Shown: in pieces, positions 44,536-51,863 of the stretch | How positions within the stretch are numbered: the stretch's first letter is position 1 | Layout of the letters: each line of letters starts with the position of its first letter | Source of the DNA: Parcubacteria group bacterium | GTDB taxonomy: Bacteria; Patescibacteriota; Minisyncoccia; Phycocordibacterales; CALRBT01 | Direction: 5' to 3' | DNA length: 55,777 bases | NCBI GenBank assembly: GCA_943354475.1 | Contig: CALRBT010000005.1 | Location: forward strand, 1-55,777 | Notes under the pieces: model-generated | Database searches by the model: none | The model's input: the letters and a program-made list of their open reading frames with translations, nothing else | What the model was told of the DNA's origin: nothing | Position numbers and translations under genes: made by a program

Positions 44536-44663
44536 AGCTAGAGAGAATCGGGGTCAAGTTTCTAAGTTCGCAAGCTCACTAAGAACTTCCTCCCCGGACT
44601 CGCCGACAAGCACTCACTTTGTTCGTCTTGTATACCGGCTCCGTCTTTCAATACTCTCTAGCT
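44536..44663 (-). repeat. Element B2, foldback repeat with tRNA-His-derived arms
   Basis: Arms AGCTAGAGAG (44536) and CTCTCTAGCT (44654) pair over 10 bp. The plus-strand left arm GCTAGAGAGAATCG is identical over 14 nt to the 3' end of tRNA-His (45403-45416). The interior, on the minus strand, starts TTGAAAGACGGAG and has a hairpin ACAAG/CTTGT with apical GACGAACAAAGTGAGTG, closely matching element B1. The inner pair is GCCG/CGGC here and GGCG/CGCC in B1, a compensatory change. Confidence 0.75.
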
Positions 44664-44807
44664 CACGCCAAAAATATAATCGCTAAACGCTCCGCTTTTT
44701 TCTCATTATTTTTGGGTGCCGTAGTCGAGGACGTTAGAACTGTGTTTGAGCGATTGGATGATGCGAGCATCTACATTCCTGACCTACATCCAGTGGGGTT
44801 GGTGTAG

Positions 44808-45326
44808 TCATTGATGCACAACGGACTGCGGCTTGTTGGGTTTACTTAATTCTTCCGTTGCAATATCAATAAATACTTTGTGAATGGCGCGGAATTCAGT
44901 TGTCATCTCGTTGTATGACTGAGATATAACTTTCTTTTCTCCTGACAGCATCGTTACGGAAATCTTAGCAGAACTTTCATCTGGAAGTCCCTTGATAGCT
45001 ATGTTTTTTATGTCCTCAAATTTGTTTTCGCTGAGAGAACGCACCAATCTTTCAAAGTTCGCCTGATTTCCCTTTTCTTCATAGGAAATTGTTCCCTGAA
45101 ATATTTTTCTTACGGATGTATCGCCAGCAGAATTAACCGAAACCTCATAACCTCCGTATAGACCACTCACATCAGACATTTCAATTTGCGCAATATCCTG
45201 ACCCAAACTCCCTGTGGTTGGTGTAGATTTGATTTGCGTTGCCTGTTTTTGAGATATCCCAAAATAATATCCAAGCAAAAGTAACACAGCGACGACCCCG
45301 ACGATATAGATTACTTTGTTCTTCAT
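44808..45326 (-). CDS. Membrane-anchored hypothetical protein
   Basis: 172 aa from ATG 45326; the longer track ORF runs through the tRNA-His gene and is rejected. One membrane segment (VIYIVGVVAVLLLLGYYFG) precedes an outer domain with IEMSDVSGLYGGYEVSVNSAGDTSVRKIFQG. No catalytic motif. Right after the stop lies a possible hairpin CTACACC/GGATGTAG. Function unknown. Confidence 0.65.
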   Translation of the reverse strand: MKNKVIYIVGVVAVLLLLGYYFGISQKQATQIKSTPTTGSLGQDIAQIEMSDVSGLYGGYEVSVNSAGDTSVRKIFQGTISYEEKGNQANFERLVRSLSENKFEDIKNIAIKGLPDESSAKISVTMLSGEKKVISQSYNEMTTEFRAIHKVFIDIATEELSKPNKPQSVVHQ

Positions 45327-45398
45327 CCCAAAAGTATACCAAGTTCGAACTGATTTTACAACCTTGTTGGTGCGTATTATCTCTTCAATTCCCGTTAG

Positions 45399-45470
45399 GG
45401 TGGCTAGAGAGAATCGAACTCTCGATACCAGTTCCACAAACTGGAGTTTTACCACTAAACTATAGCCACC
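45399..45470 (-). tRNA. tRNA-His (GTG)
   Basis: The minus-strand cloverleaf has acceptor GGTGGCTA/TAGCCACC including the extra G-1 paired to C73, anticodon loop TTGTGGA (GTG) and T-arm GAGAGTTCGATTCTCTC. CCA is not encoded. Its 3' sequence is copied in element B2. Confidence 0.95.
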
Positions 45471-45485
45471 ATATAAACCAGAGGT

Positions 45486-45496
45486 GTTAGGTTATA
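45486..45496 (-). promoter_or_regulatory. TATAACCTAAC promoter motif before tRNA-His
   Basis: The minus-strand TATAAC box ends about 20 nt before the mature tRNA 5' end and is followed by CTAAC, as at tRNA-Arg and tatD. Confidence 0.55.
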
Positions 45497-45562
45497 GGAA
45501 ATAGGTTTTGGTAAAACCTACATTGATCTAAAACCTAACATCTATCACCAAACCTGTTTCCG

Positions 45563-45688
45563 GTAGGTCGCCTGTAGTGGATACAATTCGAGGCGCGAGG
45601 AAGTCGATTTCTGCAGACGTACTTAAACGTACGACGAAAGAAATCGACAACGAAGCAACAAAGAAGTGTACCGCTACAGGCGACCTAC
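45563..45688 (+). repeat. Element A, copy 2 (structured foldback repeat)
   Basis: Arms GTAGGTCGCCTGTAG (45563) and CTACAGGCGACCTAC (45674) are perfectly complementary over 15 bp. TGG/CCG (with a U-G pair), a bulged A and TACA/TGTA follow. The core GATTTCTGCAGACGTAC and GTACGACGAAAGAAATC forms an inner hairpin. The right arm contains the TAG stop codon of the PduO gene. Confidence 0.85.
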
Positions 45689-46242
45689 TTATAGTCAGGT
45701 GACTGCTCTGTTATACCAGATTTATGGTTAGAAAGTCGAGCAAGTGCATATAGGATGCTCGAGAGTCGATTGAGGTAAGCCAAAGTAAAAGCTCCTACTT
45801 TTATATTCCCCTCCTCTGAAACTGCAACCACGCGACGCTCTGCTCGACGTGCCAAGGTGCGCGCGAAGTCAAAATATGATGAGAGTTCGCCTCCTCCCGA
45901 TATAAAGAATGAGTGAATCGGTGGCAACTCTTTTTCAATTTCTGCGATTACCTTTTCAACCTCACGAACCTTTTCTTCTTCTACTGTCATTGGTGTCCCC
46001 GCAAGCTCTGCTTGAATAATAAAAAGTGTTTTTTGGATATCGTGAACTAGGTCAGAAAACAAAACGCCCTCAGTACCGACCCTGAAACCAGCATCCTTTG
46101 ATTTAAGTTTTGCAAAACCTAAAAATGAATTAACTTCGTCCATGGAACCCAACGCCTCTGATATTACTGAGCTCTTCGAGATACGTTGATTACAACCAAA
46201 TAATCCAGTATCCCCCTTGTCCCCTTTTCCTGTGTAGAGCAT
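45685..46242 (-). CDS. PduO-type cob(I)alamin adenosyltransferase
   Basis: 185 aa from ATG 46242; the track start at 46263 is a TTG. It adenosylates cobalamin to coenzyme B12. MLYTGKGDKGDTGLFG (ATP loop), ALGSMDEVNSFLGFAK, FISGGGELSSYFDFARTLARRAERRVV and YLNRLSSILYALARL are the family signatures. No cobalamin biosynthesis gene is nearby, so it probably serves imported B12. Its stop lies in the arm of element A2. Confidence 0.92.
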   Translation of the reverse strand: MLYTGKGDKGDTGLFGCNQRISKSSVISEALGSMDEVNSFLGFAKLKSKDAGFRVGTEGVLFSDLVHDIQKTLFIIQAELAGTPMTVEEEKVREVEKVIAEIEKELPPIHSFFISGGGELSSYFDFARTLARRAERRVVAVSEEGNIKVGAFTLAYLNRLSSILYALARLSNHKSGITEQSPDYK

Positions 46243-46253
46243 ATTTTTGTTAA

Positions 46254-46577
46254 TTATTTCCAAACTCGTTTTTTATTTTCTTCTTCCTTTTCTCTAAACG
46301 CCTTCTCCAAATCAATGTCATAGTGATTGCAAATGTCGAGGAGATATATAAAAACATCAGAAGCTTCTTTACCAACATCAAAACTATCTGAACCAATATC
46401 CACCTTCATCTTTGAAGCCTTCCTGCCAGCTTTTGCCAATTCCCCACACTCCTCCAAAAATAGCATGAATATTTCCGAAATCTGCCCTCCTTCAAACCCA
46501 CGCTCAACTATCATCTCTTTGATGTACTGCTGATAATCAGCAAGGGTTGGATTTTGTTTTAAGTGCAAGTTGCTCAC
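46254..46577 (-). CDS. MazG-like nucleotide pyrophosphohydrolase
   Basis: 107 aa with a GTG start. The EEXXE...EXXD metal site of the all-alpha NTP pyrophosphatases is visible as FLEECGELAKAGRKA and VGKEASDVFIYLLDICNHYDIDLEKAFREKEEENKKR. It cleaves (deoxy)nucleoside triphosphates, often non-canonical ones. It overlaps the possible upstream TTG start of the PduO gene, consistent with one operon. Confidence 0.85.
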   Translation of the reverse strand: MSNLHLKQNPTLADYQQYIKEMIVERGFEGGQISEIFMLFLEECGELAKAGRKASKMKVDIGSDSFDVGKEASDVFIYLLDICNHYDIDLEKAFREKEEENKKRVWK

Positions 46578-46597
46578 CGTTTATTTGTTAAGTGTAC

Positions 46598-47428
46598 TTA
46601 TAAGTTGTGGGTTAAGTCACCGATTGGAGCAAGGCTCATTCGATCAAGTTTTGGAGCGAGTTGTTTCAAAAAACCTTTCAAATTTTCTATTTCCTGCTCG
46701 AGCTTTTTAGCTCCAGTAATCGATTTTTCACTAAAAATAAAAAGCTTTTGATTAACAAGTTCTAAATCGTGCTCCCAACTATTATTTAGCAGGTGTGAGA
46801 GAATATCTGGAGTAAAAATCTCAAATACCTCAATCTCATACTCTTTGGGTACATAAAGCTTAAACATTTTTTCAAATTCAGTAGGTAGTGAAATATTTGG
46901 TAGAAAAAACTGTTTGATGCCGGATAGGTTTTTGTTATGAATATTGTTCAAATATAAATGTGGGAAACTTCCCAAGAAAGTAGTCTCAAACACGGTATAA
47001 AAATGACTTCGAGAGTTTTTACCTGTACCGGTAATGTAGGAGTATTCAAAGATACGAAAATTGTGGTTATCGAGCTTTCCACTCATTCCATGTCCAACGG
47101 TACCAGCACTACCTTCTCGGAACATTAGGGCGGATTTTTCAATTGAAAAGTTGTGTGTGTATTGATAACCAAATTTTTGTGCAATTTCCCGCCAGAGTAG
47201 CTCCTTAAGTTTTGCGGCACGCTTGACGAAAAGGACGATTTGGAATACCCCCAGAAAACTAATCGTAAGGATTCCAACAAAAAGCAAAAGATATGGAGCA
47301 TCTCCTTTTCCATATACATACCAAAGGGATACCAGAGATATAATCACAATTTCAACCCCAGCAACACCGATCATAAGGAACCGGATCTGCTCTAGTGCTT
47401 TTTTACTTTTCTCTTCCATTGAGTTCAT
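46598..47428 (-). CDS. DUF3137-like membrane protein
   Basis: 276 aa. Two membrane segments (FLMIGVAGVEIVIISLVSLWYVYG and LLLFVGILTISFLGVFQIVLFV) are followed by a soluble domain with LKELLWREIAQKFGYQY, FYTVFETTF and YEIEVFEIFTPDILSHLL, reminiscent of DUF3137 proteins. Cytoplasmic side and role unknown. Probably transcribed with mazG, 20 bp downstream. Confidence 0.55.
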   Translation of the reverse strand: MNSMEEKSKKALEQIRFLMIGVAGVEIVIISLVSLWYVYGKGDAPYLLLFVGILTISFLGVFQIVLFVKRAAKLKELLWREIAQKFGYQYTHNFSIEKSALMFREGSAGTVGHGMSGKLDNHNFRIFEYSYITGTGKNSRSHFYTVFETTFLGSFPHLYLNNIHNKNLSGIKQFFLPNISLPTEFEKMFKLYVPKEYEIEVFEIFTPDILSHLLNNSWEHDLELVNQKLFIFSEKSITGAKKLEQEIENLKGFLKQLAPKLDRMSLAPIGDLTHNL

Positions 47429-47506
47429 TTTAAATTTATGGAAAGGTCTTTCATGCGAGCAGAGAATTTGCTCGCATTGGACATCCTCAATTCACTTCAT
47501 TCATTT

Positions 47507-47593
47507 TGGTGCCCGAGAGAGGACTTGAACCTCCACACCCGTAAGGGCACATCCACCTCAAGGATGCTTGTCTACCAATTTCAACACCCGGGC
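47507..47593 (-). tRNA. tRNA-Leu (GAG)
   Basis: Minus strand. Acceptor GCCCGGG/CTCGGGC, long variable arm (TGCCCTTACGGGT), anticodon loop CTTGAGG (GAG), T-arm GGAGGTTCAAGTCCTCT. CCA appears encoded (GGGCACCA). A 9-bp hairpin ATGCGAGCA/TGCTCGCAT lies about 40 bp past its 3' end. Confidence 0.94.
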
Positions 47594-47627
47594 AATCACA
47601 CAGCGTTACTATACCAAACCTCATAAA

Positions 47628-47657
47628 AAACAAAAGAGGACTTTCGTCCCCTTTTGT
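47628..47657 (-). terminator. Terminator of rplS
   Basis: AACAAAAG.GGAC pairs with GTCC.CTTTTGTT, and the minus-strand exit is TTTTGTTTTTTATG. It begins directly at the rplS stop. Confidence 0.8.
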
Positions 47658-48110
47658 TTACTCTTCTGTTTTTTCAACCACCTCCTCTGGAGCTTCTTCT
47701 GGCTCTACGGCCTCAACAACATTGTTTGCTTTGCGTGAGTGCTTCATATGCTTTTTAACCTCTTTGGCCGCTTTATCGCGGATGTAGTAGAGCTTTGAGC
47801 GACGAACTTGTGCGGTACGAACAATCTCAATCTTATCAATCATTGGGGAATAGAGTGGAAAGATCTTCTCAACACCGACACCGCTGGCAATCTTGCGAAC
47901 TGTAAAGGTTCCGCCTGCTTCACTGCCGTGTTTACAAGCAAGAACAAGTCCTTCAAAGGCCTGGAGGCGTACCTTTTCCTTCTTTTCCTTATCTTTCATA
48001 TCTCGCTCAACAATCCGCTGGGTAACACGCACGGTGTCCCCCGCTTTAATGCCAAGTTTCTTGCGACTTTCCATATTAACTGGAGATGTTTTGATGGTAG
48101 TTGTATTCAT
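47658..48110 (-). CDS. rplS: 50S ribosomal protein L19
   Basis: 150 aa from ATG 48110. The conserved core is [14 protein letters not shown]...[65 protein letters not shown]. An acidic C-terminal tail of ~30 residues extends it beyond the usual ~115. It lies 34 bp downstream of the pseudouridine synthase gene. Confidence 0.95.
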   Translation of the reverse strand: MNTTTIKTSPVNMESRKKLGIKAGDTVRVTQRIVERDMKDKEKKEKVRLQAFEGLVLACKHGSEAGGTFTVRKIASGVGVEKIFPLYSPMIDKIEIVRTAQVRRSKLYYIRDKAAKEVKKHMKHSRKANNVVEAVEPEEAPEEVVEKTEE

Positions 48111-48144
48111 ATCTTGTAGACGATAATCTAACACACCGTGCCTA

Positions 48145-48876
48145 TTACTGCAAATTATTGAACTCCTCTAGTGCTGCTAGAAAATCTGGCGGGTACGGAG
48201 CCTCCACTGTAGTTGGTTTACCTGCAACATTCAGGAAAGTAATCTCCCTAGCGTGGAGTGCTGTCCGCTCAAAACCAAGCATCTTCGGCTGATTTTCAGC
48301 ATAGAGTTTGTCGCAGATAACTGGATGATGAATTGCCTTAAAATGGACCCTGATCTGGTGAGTACGCCCTGTCTTTGGCTCTACTTCAACAAAGGTTAGC
48401 CCCTTAGTCCGTCCAAGGACACGATAGAGCGTCTGTGCTTCACGAAGCTCTCCTCTTGCGCCCGGTTGAGCTGACCAGCGTCTAAAATCCTTGCTACTCT
48501 TCCCTATTGGTCGGTTAATTTCACCTTCGTCGTCTTTGAGGTTGCCATAGACAAATGTGTGGTACTTTTTTCCCACCACCCTATCTTGAAATTGTTGTTT
48601 GAGGTGAAGGAATGCGTTTTGATTCTTTGCCAAAATAAGGACACCCGATGTCTCCCGATCAAGCCGGTGAACAATACCGGGGCGAGTAATAGCCTCACCA
48701 TTTGCCAATACCAACGGCTCTCCAACCTCCTTCATCTCTGGATGCTTTACCAACACCCAAGAAGCTACTGACTCCTCTATAGTGCGTCCATCTGCATGTA
48801 CCACAAGTCCTGCAGGCTTATTAATGACGATATAATCGCCGTCTTCAAAAAGAATGGGAATTTCTAAACTACTCAT
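48145..48876 (-). CDS. RluD/RluA-family pseudouridine synthase
   Basis: 243 aa from ATG 48876. [15 protein letters not shown], the catalytic [18 protein letters not shown] (Asp in HRLD) and [23 protein letters not shown] are definitive for the RluA family. It isomerises uridines in rRNA or tRNA. There is no N-terminal S4 domain. The track ORF extends into element A3, so the internal ATG is preferred. Confidence 0.93.
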   Translation of the reverse strand: MSSLEIPILFEDGDYIVINKPAGLVVHADGRTIEESVASWVLVKHPEMKEVGEPLVLANGEAITRPGIVHRLDRETSGVLILAKNQNAFLHLKQQFQDRVVGKKYHTFVYGNLKDDEGEINRPIGKSSKDFRRWSAQPGARGELREAQTLYRVLGRTKGLTFVEVEPKTGRTHQIRVHFKAIHHPVICDKLYAENQPKMLGFERTALHAREITFLNVAGKPTTVEAPYPPDFLAALEEFNNLQ

Positions 48877-48915
48877 CCGCCTAGTATACAAAGAAAACGA
48901 GATTTCACTAACATG

Positions 48916-49036
48916 GCACCTGCAAATTTGGATGAAGTTCGAGGCGCGAGGAAACTGATTTCTGCAGACGTACTCAAGGTACGACGGAAGAAATCGGCGA
49001 CGAAGCAACGAAGAAATTCGCCAAATTTGCAGGTGC
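48916..49036 (+). repeat. Element A, copy 3 (structured foldback repeat)
   Basis: Arms GCACCTGCAAATTTGG (48916) and CCAAATTTGCAGGTGC (49021) are perfectly complementary over 16 bp and extend by two further pairs including one wobble. A bulged A and TGAA/TTCG follow. The core TGATTTCTGCAGACGTACT and GACGGAAGAAATCGGCGACGAAGCAACGAAGAA matches copies 1 and 2. The right arm runs into the TAG stop codon of uppS. Confidence 0.85.
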
Positions 49037-49722
49037 TACTTTCCGTGTCGTCGGTCGCGTTCACTATATTCTTCCAAAATTTTTAAAAATTCTTCTTTGC
49101 TAAAATCTGGCCAAAGAGTGTCACAGAAGAAAAGTTCACTATAAGCGATTTGCCACAGAAGAAAGTTTGAGAGTCGTTTCTCTCCGCCCGTTCGAATTAC
49201 CAAGTCAGGGTCAGGAACTCCTGCGGTCCAAAGAAACTGTCCGAAGTTACCTTCATCTACACCCTCCTGAACCTCTTTTGGTGCTTGCGCAAAGCGTTTT
49301 GCCGCTTCAACGATTTCAGCACGTCCTCCATAGGAAATAGCAATGACCAGTAAGAAACCGTCTCGCTCTTTTGTCTCCTCTTCAACTTCTTTCAAGTAAC
49401 CTTGAAGGTCTTCGGGTAGTCGCTCGATTTGCCCAGCGAATTTAATTTTTATATTTTCATCCTTCCAAAAATCTTTTTCTTGATGGAAAGCGATGCGAAT
49501 CAGGTCAAAAAGATAGCTCACCTCTTCTTCGGCTCGTTTCCAATTTTCTGTTGAAAAAACGTACACTACGGCTGATTTCACACCAGCTTCTTTAGCCCAA
49601 AGGACACAGTCCTTGAGCCTATCCTTGCCAGCCTTATGACCCTCAATTGAAGAAAGTCCTTTGCCCTTTGCCCATCTACGATTACCATCGATAATTACTC
49701 CGATCGAATTTGGAACTTTCAT
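49036..49722 (-). CDS. uppS: Isoprenyl (undecaprenyl) diphosphate synthase
   Basis: 228 aa cis-prenyltransferase that builds the C55 lipid carrier for cell-wall polymers. IGVIIDGNRRWAKGKGLSSIEGHKAG contains the DGNxRW active site, with YVFSTENWKRAEEEV, ISYGGRAEIV and DLVIRTGGEKRLSNFLLWQIAYSELFF following. Complete. The acylphosphatase gene lies 9 bp upstream on the same strand. Confidence 0.95.
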   Translation of the reverse strand: MKVPNSIGVIIDGNRRWAKGKGLSSIEGHKAGKDRLKDCVLWAKEAGVKSAVVYVFSTENWKRAEEEVSYLFDLIRIAFHQEKDFWKDENIKIKFAGQIERLPEDLQGYLKEVEEETKERDGFLLVIAISYGGRAEIVEAAKRFAQAPKEVQEGVDEGNFGQFLWTAGVPDPDLVIRTGGEKRLSNFLLWQIAYSELFFCDTLWPDFSKEEFLKILEEYSERDRRHGK

Positions 49723-49731
49723 TTCTTTAAA

Positions 49732-50007
49732 TTAATAGACAATATTAAAGCCAGTAAAGCTGAGATTTGGATTATCCCACGTAACTTCCACATTTTCAAC
49801 AGAAGACAAAAGAGATCCTCGGTGGAGATAACTGATTAGTTGCACAAGAAGTTCCTTCTCTCCTTGAGCAACAACCCACACGGATCCGTCAACAAGATTC
49901 TTTACTGTACCGACAAGCCCCAATTTTCGTGCTCGTCGCTTTACAAAATCTCGATACATAACCATCTGGACACGGCCACTGACCCTTACCTCTATTTGAG
50001 CGTTCAT
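49732..50007 (-). CDS. acyP: Acylphosphatase
   Basis: 91 aa. The fold RVSGRVQMVMYRDFVKRRARKLGLVGTVKNLVDGSVWVVAQGEKELLVQLISYL matches acylphosphatase, with the catalytic Arg kept (YRDFV) and Asn in VKNLVDGSV. The usual GVGFR loop reads MVMYR, so phosphate binding may differ. It hydrolyses acyl phosphates. Confidence 0.88.
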   Translation of the reverse strand: MNAQIEVRVSGRVQMVMYRDFVKRRARKLGLVGTVKNLVDGSVWVVAQGEKELLVQLISYLHRGSLLSSVENVEVTWDNPNLSFTGFNIVY

Positions 50008-50123
50008 TAAAAAATTTTAACATAAACCCACAAAAACGAGCAGCGCAACAAATTGTCAGGCGTCGATTAACATATTGCGTAAATATCGATATACTTTAGA
50101 AACTAGCATTAACTCATTACATC

Positions 50124-51068
50124 ATGGATTTCCTTCGTCGAATTGGGCTTTCGCTTACCACTGGTTATATTTTTTTCTTTTTTGGTGAACGTATTTTTTG
50201 GTCACTTCCTAACAATCCCGAACTGAACACACCGATTGACCTCATGGCAACATGGCTTGTTTACTCATTTTTTGCCTACCTCTGCTTCATCATAATCAAG
50301 CAGTGCCGTGTCCGTTCGGTGTGGGCAGTGTTTTTAGTTGCCGCACTTTATGGTTGGCTTATTGAAGGGGTCTTCTCTTTAACCACCTTTGGTATTGGCA
50401 GTATGCCGTTCCCTTATTCAATTGTTTGGACAGCTCTGGCGTGGCACGCGCTCTGTGTTATGGGTGGCTGGTATTGGATGCTACAACTACTACAAACTTC
50501 AACAAAAAAAGTACTGATAGGTTCCATGCTCCTTGGTATCTTTTGGGGAGTTTGGTCACTCTACTGGCCAACTACTGGTTTGGTGTCGACACCTGTAAAC
50601 TATCTTGTGTATACACTTTTCTGGACAGCTCTCTATATCCTTGCACTTCATAGTTACCACTGGCTAAGCAGTGAGATATTTTCTGCAACAAAAACAGAGA
50701 AGGTAATATTAGGACTTATCACTCTTGCTTGGTACTGCGGTTTTACGGTGACACAAGGAGGCTTCTTACTTCCCCTTACTGTACTTCCCATCCTCTTTGG
50801 AATAATTTATTTTGCTTTACAAAAAAACAAACGGAAAGAGACCTCGCCTGACGTCCTCACTTCTATCAATAAAAGAATCTCTTTCAAACGATCCGTCTTT
50901 ATTCTCCTCGCCCCTCTTCTTGCCACAGCCATCTTTAGCTCTGGATTTTATTTTCCGACCAACATTCCTTACCTAGTGACACTGAGCACTCTCGGCATAG
51001 GAATGTTTGTAGTGAGTTTGTATAACGTATTTAGAACCAAGAAGTCTTCCCAGGGAATTGATAAATAA
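50124..51068 (+). CDS. Polytopic membrane protein of unknown function
   Basis: 314 aa with about nine membrane segments rich in Trp and aromatic residues (SLTTGYIFFFFGERIFWSL, MATWLVYSFFAYLCFIII, AVFLVAALYGWLIEGVF, ...). There is a short basic loop (QKNKRKETS) and a Lys-rich tail. No motif recognised. It lies alone between acyP (divergent) and tRNA-Val. Confidence 0.75.
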   Translation: MDFLRRIGLSLTTGYIFFFFGERIFWSLPNNPELNTPIDLMATWLVYSFFAYLCFIIIKQCRVRSVWAVFLVAALYGWLIEGVFSLTTFGIGSMPFPYSIVWTALAWHALCVMGGWYWMLQLLQTSTKKVLIGSMLLGIFWGVWSLYWPTTGLVSTPVNYLVYTLFWTALYILALHSYHWLSSEIFSATKTEKVILGLITLAWYCGFTVTQGGFLLPLTVLPILFGIIYFALQKNKRKETSPDVLTSINKRISFKRSVFILLAPLLATAIFSSGFYFPTNIPYLVTLSTLGIGMFVVSLYNVFRTKKSSQGIDK

Positions 51069-51101
51069 TCCATTTTAGTTATACTGTATCCGTCCTTAAA
51101 A

Positions 51102-51174
51102 GGGCGATTAGCTCAGTTGGTAGAGCAACTCATTTACACTGAGAAGGTCGGGGGTTCAAGTCCCTCATCGCCCA
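51102..51174 (+). tRNA. tRNA-Val (TAC)
   Basis: Acceptor GGGCGAT/ATCGCCC, D-arm TAGCTCAGTTGGTAGAGC, anticodon loop TTTACAC (TAC), T-arm CGGGGGTTCAAGTCCCTC, discriminator A. CCA not encoded. A TATACT box lies ~25 bp upstream. Its last 19 nt are repeated at 51329. Confidence 0.96.
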
Positions 51175-51347
51175 CTAAACAAAAGAGACAATGTATCACA
51201 TTGGTGATTATTGTTTATGAGGCAAGATGAGGGACTTGAAAGACGGAGGCGATATACAAGACGAGCTTTGCGAGGACTTGTCGCCGAGTCGGGGTCGAGA
51301 AAATTTTGTTTACAAAATTATTCGTGACCAAGTCCCTCATCGCCCAC
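51157..51347 (+). repeat. 19-nt direct repeat of the tRNA-Val 3' end flanking a 153-bp insert
   Basis: CAAGTCCCTCATCGCCCAC occurs at 51157-51175 (tRNA end) and again at 51329-51347. A tRNA 3' end duplicated as a direct repeat is what site-specific integration leaves behind. The insert has no integrase and no ORF but contains element B1. Confidence 0.75.
51226..51341 (+). repeat. Element B1, foldback repeat with tRNA-Val-derived arms
   Basis: Arms GATGAGGGACTTG (51226) and CAAGTCCCTCATC (51329) pair over 13 bp, and both derive from the tRNA-Val 3' end. Hairpin I (GGCG...ACAAG/CTTGT...CGCC, apical GACGAGCTTTGCGAG) matches B2. Hairpin II is AATTTTGT/ACAAAATT. Same strand as the tRNA. Confidence 0.8.
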
Positions 51348-51400
51348 AAAAACTTAAAAACCCTAAGTGAGCTTAGGGTTTTTAAGTTTTTGTGGGCGAT
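51339..51400 (+). terminator. 29-bp perfect terminator-like hairpin after the tRNA-Val/B1 unit
   Basis: The arms begin ATCGCCCACAAAAAC and are perfectly complementary over 29 bp around loop TGAG. The descending arm contains TTTTTAAGTTTTT on the plus strand. The outer end again uses the tRNA acceptor sequence ATCGCCCAC. Confidence 0.7.
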
Positions 51401-51427
51401 AGTAAGCAACCTGCCTTGCTTACGTGA

Positions 51428-51537
51428 AGGACTTGAAGAGTTTGAACGTATCGCGCGCAACGCAGTGAGCACGATATGTAAGGGAACACTTATACTCTTG
51501 AGTAAAAACCGTACAGAATCTGTAAGATTCAAGTCCT
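51428..51537 (+). repeat. Element B3, foldback repeat
   Basis: Arms AGGACTTGAA and TTCAAGTCCT (10 bp) resemble a tRNA T-arm end. Hairpin I is GTATCG...CGATAT with interior GCGCGCAACGCAGTGAGCA, similar to B4. Hairpin II is the palindrome TACTCTTGAGTA. Confidence 0.6.
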
Positions 51538-51549
51538 ACTGACTTGAAA

Positions 51550-51600
51550 AGGTTCTCCCACATTTTTGAGGATATGTGTATCCGAAAAAATGGGAAACCT
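51550..51600. repeat. Long interrupted hairpin
   Basis: AGGTT/AACCT, CCCAcATTTTT/AAAAAATGGG and GGATA/TATCC stack into one long stem. It is followed by GAACCTGTAAGGTTC, another small stem-loop, and TAGTCCC, resembling T-arm debris. Confidence 0.5.
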
Positions 51601-51751
51601 GAACTGAACCTGTAAGGTTCTAGTCCCAAATGTTTTACTCGAGGTTTACCCCCCCCAGTAAAACAGTAAAACAGGAGTCTCCCCCAACGGGGGCGGGTAT
51701 CTTTCTCGTTTTGCTTCGCAAAACATAGAAGGGTCTTTCGAGACCTACACA

Positions 51752-51839
51752 GTAGGAATCTTTCCCTACGGGAACGGTACAGGCTTCATATCGTACTCGC
51801 TTTGCTCCGTGCGATATATTCAGCCTTTTCGATTCCTAC
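51752..51839 (-). repeat. Element B4, foldback repeat with tRNA-Arg-derived arms
   Basis: Arms GTAGGAATC (51752) and GATTCCTAC (51831) match the tRNA-Arg T-arm (GTAGGAATCG at 51897). On the minus strand hairpin I is AGGC...ATATCG/CGATAT...GCCT with apical CACGGAGCAAAGCGAGTA, and hairpin II is TTCCC/GGGAA. Confidence 0.65.
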
Positions 51840-51863
51840 ACGCTCGTGCATTGGCACGAGCTC

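Noticed and set aside
44619-44807. 62-aa plus-strand ORF
   Set aside because: It starts inside element B2, has no ribosome-binding site or known motif, and lies in hairpin-rich noncoding sequence.
45327-45455. N-terminal extension of the 44808 gene
   Set aside because: The extension is translated from the tRNA-His gene; the ATG at 45326 begins a normal membrane anchor.
12495-49036. Element A as an insertion sequence or MITE
   Set aside because: The terminal arms differ between copies, no target duplication or transposase is visible, and covariation points to a selected RNA fold. RAYT/REP relation could not be excluded by search.
51215-51532. 105-aa minus-strand ORF and similar ORFs at 51306-51629
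   Set aside because: They run through B1, the 29-bp hairpin and B3. The apparent peptide repeats come from palindromic DNA, and no start site or family is visible.
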